DNA of 64,000 nucleotides, from NCBI GenBank assembly GCA_963778895.1, contig CAVZVZ010000001.1, positions 248,001 to 312,000 on the forward strand. Direction: 5' to 3'. Position 1 is the first letter of the stretch. Every line of letters begins with the position of its first letter. Shown here piece after piece: positions 61,791 to 64,000 of the stretch. The notes below the pieces were generated by a model, which was not told the DNA's origin, did not search any database, and saw only the letters and a list, made by a program, of their open reading frames with translations. A program made the position numbers and the translations under genes. This DNA comes from CAVZVZ01 sp963778895 (GTDB taxonomy: Bacteria > Actinomycetota > Acidimicrobiia > Acidimicrobiales > Acidimicrobilacustridaceae).

Positions 61791-62777
61791 CTACCCCCTC
61801 TCGTTGGGTGGAGGCCCCTTGTCCAGGGGGCCTCCACCTCGAGCCCGTGGGTGGGCTGATTCGTAGACCACGCGGAGGCGTTCGGTCGAGACCAAGGTGT
61901 ACACCTGCGTCGTACTTATCGAGGCATGCCCCAGGAGCTCTTGCACCGCTCGGATGTCGGCGCCGTGGTCGAGCATGTGGGTAGCGCAGGAATGGCGCAG
62001 AACGTGCGGGGTCAGCCGATCACCGAGGCCTACCAGATCGCCGTACTTGCGCACGACTCCCCATGCGCCCTGCCGTGACAAGCGTCCGCCGCGCGCGTTG
62101 AGGAACACCGCATTTGCGTCGTCACGTCGCCGCGACCGAACCGCCAGTTCTTCGCGCCCACCGATCGACAACCACTGTCCGAGCGCCGCGGTCGCCATAC
62201 GACCGAGCGGAACGACACGCTCCTTCGCACCTTTGCCGAACGCGCGCAGCAAGCCGGCCTCGAGGTCGATGTCGCTGAGCGATAGCCCGACGAGCTCGGA
62301 GATCCGCAACCCCGTGCCGTAGAGGACCTCGAGGATCGCGCGGTCGCGACGCGCGATCGCCTCGTCTCCGGCCACCGCGCCGAGGAGCATCTCGACATCG
62401 GTCTCCGACAATGCCTTCGGCAGACCCTTCGGGACTCGCGGCAGTTCGACCTCAGCCGCAGGGTCGTGATCGATCAGTTCTTCGTCGGCCAGGAACCGGT
62501 GCAACGCACGAACCGCGACCATCGCCCGGGCAACCGACGACGGCGCTTTGCCGGTCGAGCGCAGATGCGCCACGTAACTCGTGACCATCGACTCGTCCGC
62601 GAGGGCGATGGTGACCCCGCGGTCGGCCAGCCAGGCCACGTAGGCGCGCAGATCTCGGCGGTAGGCCGACAGGGTGTTCGCGGCTCGCCCTCGCTCGACC
62701 GACAGCCACGTCAGGAACTCCTCGACCTCCAGCGGCAACGGCGCCGCCGGTGCATCCGGCGCGGTGTCGACGGCCAC
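61791..62777 (-). CDS. xerD: Tyrosine recombinase XerD
   Basis: A 328-residue recombinase. The N-terminal SAM-like domain (VEEFLTWLSVERGRAANTLS, AYRRDLRAYVAWL) is followed by the catalytic domain with Arg in LYGTGLRISELVGLSLSDID, then HVLRHSCATHMLDHGADIRA and LLGHASISTTQVYTLVSTER with the tyrosine. It resolves chromosome dimers with XerC. The last 16 residues past SAHPRA are Gly/Pro-rich and encoded by a hairpin. GTG start 3 bases after the NUDIX stop. Confidence 0.93.
   Translation of the reverse strand: MAVDTAPDAPAAPLPLEVEEFLTWLSVERGRAANTLSAYRRDLRAYVAWLADRGVTIALADESMVTSYVAHLRSTGKAPSSVARAMVAVRALHRFLADEELIDHDPAAEVELPRVPKGLPKALSETDVEMLLGAVAGDEAIARRDRAILEVLYGTGLRISELVGLSLSDIDLEAGLLRAFGKGAKERVVPLGRMATAALGQWLSIGGREELAVRSRRRDDANAVFLNARGGRLSRQGAWGVVRKYGDLVGLGDRLTPHVLRHSCATHMLDHGADIRAVQELLGHASISTTQVYTLVSTERLRVVYESAHPRARGGGPLDKGPPPNERG
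61807..61838. terminator. 12-bp stem hairpin inside the xerD 3' end
   Basis: GGTGGAGGCCCC pairs perfectly with GGGGCCTCCACC across an 8-base loop. It lies inside the last codons of xerD and just before the DksA-like start at 61788, so it could lower read-through into that gene. Confidence 0.55.
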
Positions 62778-62780
62778 CGG

Positions 62781-63323
62781 TCAATGATCCAGGCGCTCGA
62801 GTGCGAGCAACAGCCCGATGATCGTCTTGGCATCGGTGATCTCGCCCTTGGCGATCAGCCCGCGGACTTCGGCCAGGCCGACGTACTCGATCGTCATGTG
62901 ACGCTCCTCCGCCCCTTGCACGTTCGGCGGAACAGCCTCGAGATCCGTACCCAGGAACACCGTCGAGTGCTCGTCGCTGAAGCCGGCCGAGTTGAAGAAC
63001 TCGACCAACTTCACCAACGTGCCGGCGCGCAGGCCGACCTCCTCGCCCAGTTCGCGATTGGCCGTCGTCTCCACGGGCTCGCCCGCCACGTCCCGCTTGC
63101 CCGCCGGTATCTCCAGCAGATCGCGCTCGAGCGCGGCTCGGTACTGACGTACCAACACCACCCGACCGTCGTCGAGGACCGGCACGACGGAGACCGCGCC
63201 CGGATGATGCACGATCTCCCGCTCGACCTCGTCGCCATCCGGTGTGACGAACTGCGCGCTCGCCACCGAGATGACGCGCCCCTCGTAACGCGACTCCTCG
63301 GAACGCTTGTGAAAGCCCGCCAT
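62781..63323 (-). CDS. NUDIX hydrolase, ADP-ribose pyrophosphatase type
   Basis: A 180-residue NUDIX protein. Part of the strand before the box (VVPVLDDGRVVLVRQYRAAL) and LLEIPAGKRDVAGEPVETTA are followed by NRELGEEVGLRAG, giving the box G-x5-E-x7-REVxEE-x-G in slightly varied form. It would split ADP-ribose or a similar nucleoside diphosphate. The start overlaps the pyrG stop as TGATG, a common actinobacterial order pyrG-nudix-xerD. Confidence 0.88.
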   Translation of the reverse strand: MAGFHKRSEESRYEGRVISVASAQFVTPDGDEVEREIVHHPGAVSVVPVLDDGRVVLVRQYRAALERDLLEIPAGKRDVAGEPVETTANRELGEEVGLRAGTLVKLVEFFNSAGFSDEHSTVFLGTDLEAVPPNVQGAEERHMTIEYVGLAEVRGLIAKGEITDAKTIIGLLLALERLDH

Positions 63324-64000
63324 CAGGGGCGGCTGGGCGTCGCTTCGACGTCGAGCTCGATGAGGTGCGGGTTGCGGCCTTCGGCGCGTGCCAACGCGGC
63401 ACCCATGAACTCGCGGAAGAGAGGCGCCGGACGATCGGGTCGACTCTTGAACTCGGGGTGGGCCTGCGTGCCGACCCAGAACGGGTGGCCGTCGAGCTCG
63501 ATGAACTCCACCAGACGACCGTCGGGCGAGTTGCCCGAGCACACGAACCCACTTCCGTCGAACTTCGACCGATAACGCGGGTTGAACTCATAGCGGTGAC
63601 GATGGCGCTCGGACACGACCTCGCGGTCATAGGCCTTGGCCACGATCGACCCGGGCCGGAGCTCGGCCACGTACGCACCCAGACGCATCGTTCCGCCCAT
63701 GTCGGTCACCCCACGCTGGCTCTCCATCAGGTCGATGACAGGGTGCGGGGACTGCGGATCGATCTCGCTCGAGTTGGCGCCGGCCAGGCCCAAGACGTTC
63801 CGCGCGAACTCGATCGTCATGGCCTGCATGCCGAGACACAGCCCCAGGCAAGGGACCTCGTGCTCACGGGCGTAGGTCGCCGCGGCGATCTTGCCCTCGA
63901 CACCGCGCTCCCCGAAGCCTCCGGGGATGACGATGCCATCGAGGTCGCGCAGGCGGCCCTCGGCCAGCAGGCCCTCGACCTGTTCGGCCTGAATCCAATC
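63323..64000 (-). CDS. pyrG: CTP synthase, C-terminal glutaminase domain (truncated by window edge)
   Basis: The last 225 residues of CTP synthase. IVIPGGFGERGVEGKIAAAT and the glutaminase nucleophile in PCLGLCLGMQAM are close to the edge. GGTMRLGAYVAEL, RHRHRYEFNPRY and GTQAHPEFKSRPDRPAPLF with the catalytic His and Glu follow. The synthetase half lies beyond 64000. The frame is open to the last base of the window. Confidence 0.95.
   Translation of the reverse strand, partial: DWIQAEQVEGLLAEGRLRDLDGIVIPGGFGERGVEGKIAAATYAREHEVPCLGLCLGMQAMTIEFARNVLGLAGANSSEIDPQSPHPVIDLMESQRGVTDMGGTMRLGAYVAELRPGSIVAKAYDREVVSERHRHRYEFNPRYRSKFDGSGFVCSGNSPDGRLVEFIELDGHPFWVGTQAHPEFKSRPDRPAPLFREFMGAALARAEGRNPHLIELDVEATPSRP

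Overview
The window is GC-rich bacterial chromosome, most likely from an uncultured actinobacterium, with Acidimicrobiia as the best guess. Three lines of evidence support this. First, the block pgsA, gcvH, FHA (GarA-like), ftsR-type MerR, DUF151 nuclease, second MerR follows the order I recall for the Mycobacterium pgsA2-gcvH-garA-Rv1828-Rv1829-Rv1830 region. Second, the order pyrG, NUDIX, xerD ... scpA, scpB, rsuA, cmk ... der is also typical of actinobacteria. Third, a large share of the genes look leaderless: a TANNNT box sits 6-9 nt before the start codon, with no Shine-Dalgarno. I see no phage, insertion sequence or CRISPR array. The placement is inferred from gene content only.

Layout. 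1-9.9 kb: an enoyl-CoA hydratase, small metabolic and hypothetical genes, a zinc-finger gene bracketed by CACGTG palindromes, an orphan Flp pilin, a secreted squalene-cyclase-repeat protein, a class II aldolase, a DinB-MOSC fusion and a luciferase-like oxidoreductase. 9.9-14.1 kb: a tandem glycine riboswitch and gcvP, converging on gcvT. 14.1-19.4 kb: an MMPL transporter, an ECF sigma factor with its DGPF/YCII partner, and a TetR regulator. 19.5-26.8 kb: the conserved minus-strand block from pgsA through a sugar nucleotidyltransferase, gcvH, the FHA protein, ftsR, hpt, DUF151 and MerR to a nuclease-like gene. 26.8-33.2 kb: HIT, DUF2079, SRAP, a crotonase, a DMT transporter, lysS and a STAS protein. 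33.3-38.6 kb: cspA, a lipase-like lipoprotein, an orphan Wzz-like protein, tRNA-Pro(GGG) and a peptide-binding lipoprotein. 38.6-44.3 kb: acyl-CoA carboxylase beta, a SpoIIE-type phosphatase, der and a DUF512 radical SAM protein. 44.4-50.8 kb, plus strand: a neocarzinostatin-like repeat protein, ispH, an ABC-2 exporter and an HD protein. 50.8-57.1 kb, minus strand: plsC, cmk, aroA, tyrA, aroH, rsuA, scpB and scpA. 57.2-60 kb: two lipoproteins, trpS and vapBC. 60-64 kb, minus strand: an APH(6)-like kinase, an HD protein, a DksA-like protein, xerD, NUDIX and the truncated end of pyrG.

Working together. All three dedicated glycine-cleavage genes (gcvP, gcvT, gcvH) are present but sit in three separate transcription units, and only gcvP carries the glycine riboswitch. 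The gcvH block also holds the FHA protein, whose mycobacterial homologue controls glutamate and 2-oxoglutarate metabolism. aroH, tyrA and aroA form a shikimate/tyrosine run next to cmk. ScpA and ScpB are the condensin partners.

Data quality. More than twenty genes are broken by frame changes that leave the protein intact in a neighbouring frame. Wherever I could reconstruct the original codons, the fault was usually one extra base in a short C or G run. I therefore read these as sequencing or assembly errors and annotate the genes as single frameshifted CDSs. They are dense in 1.6-21 kb and rare in 37-55 kb.
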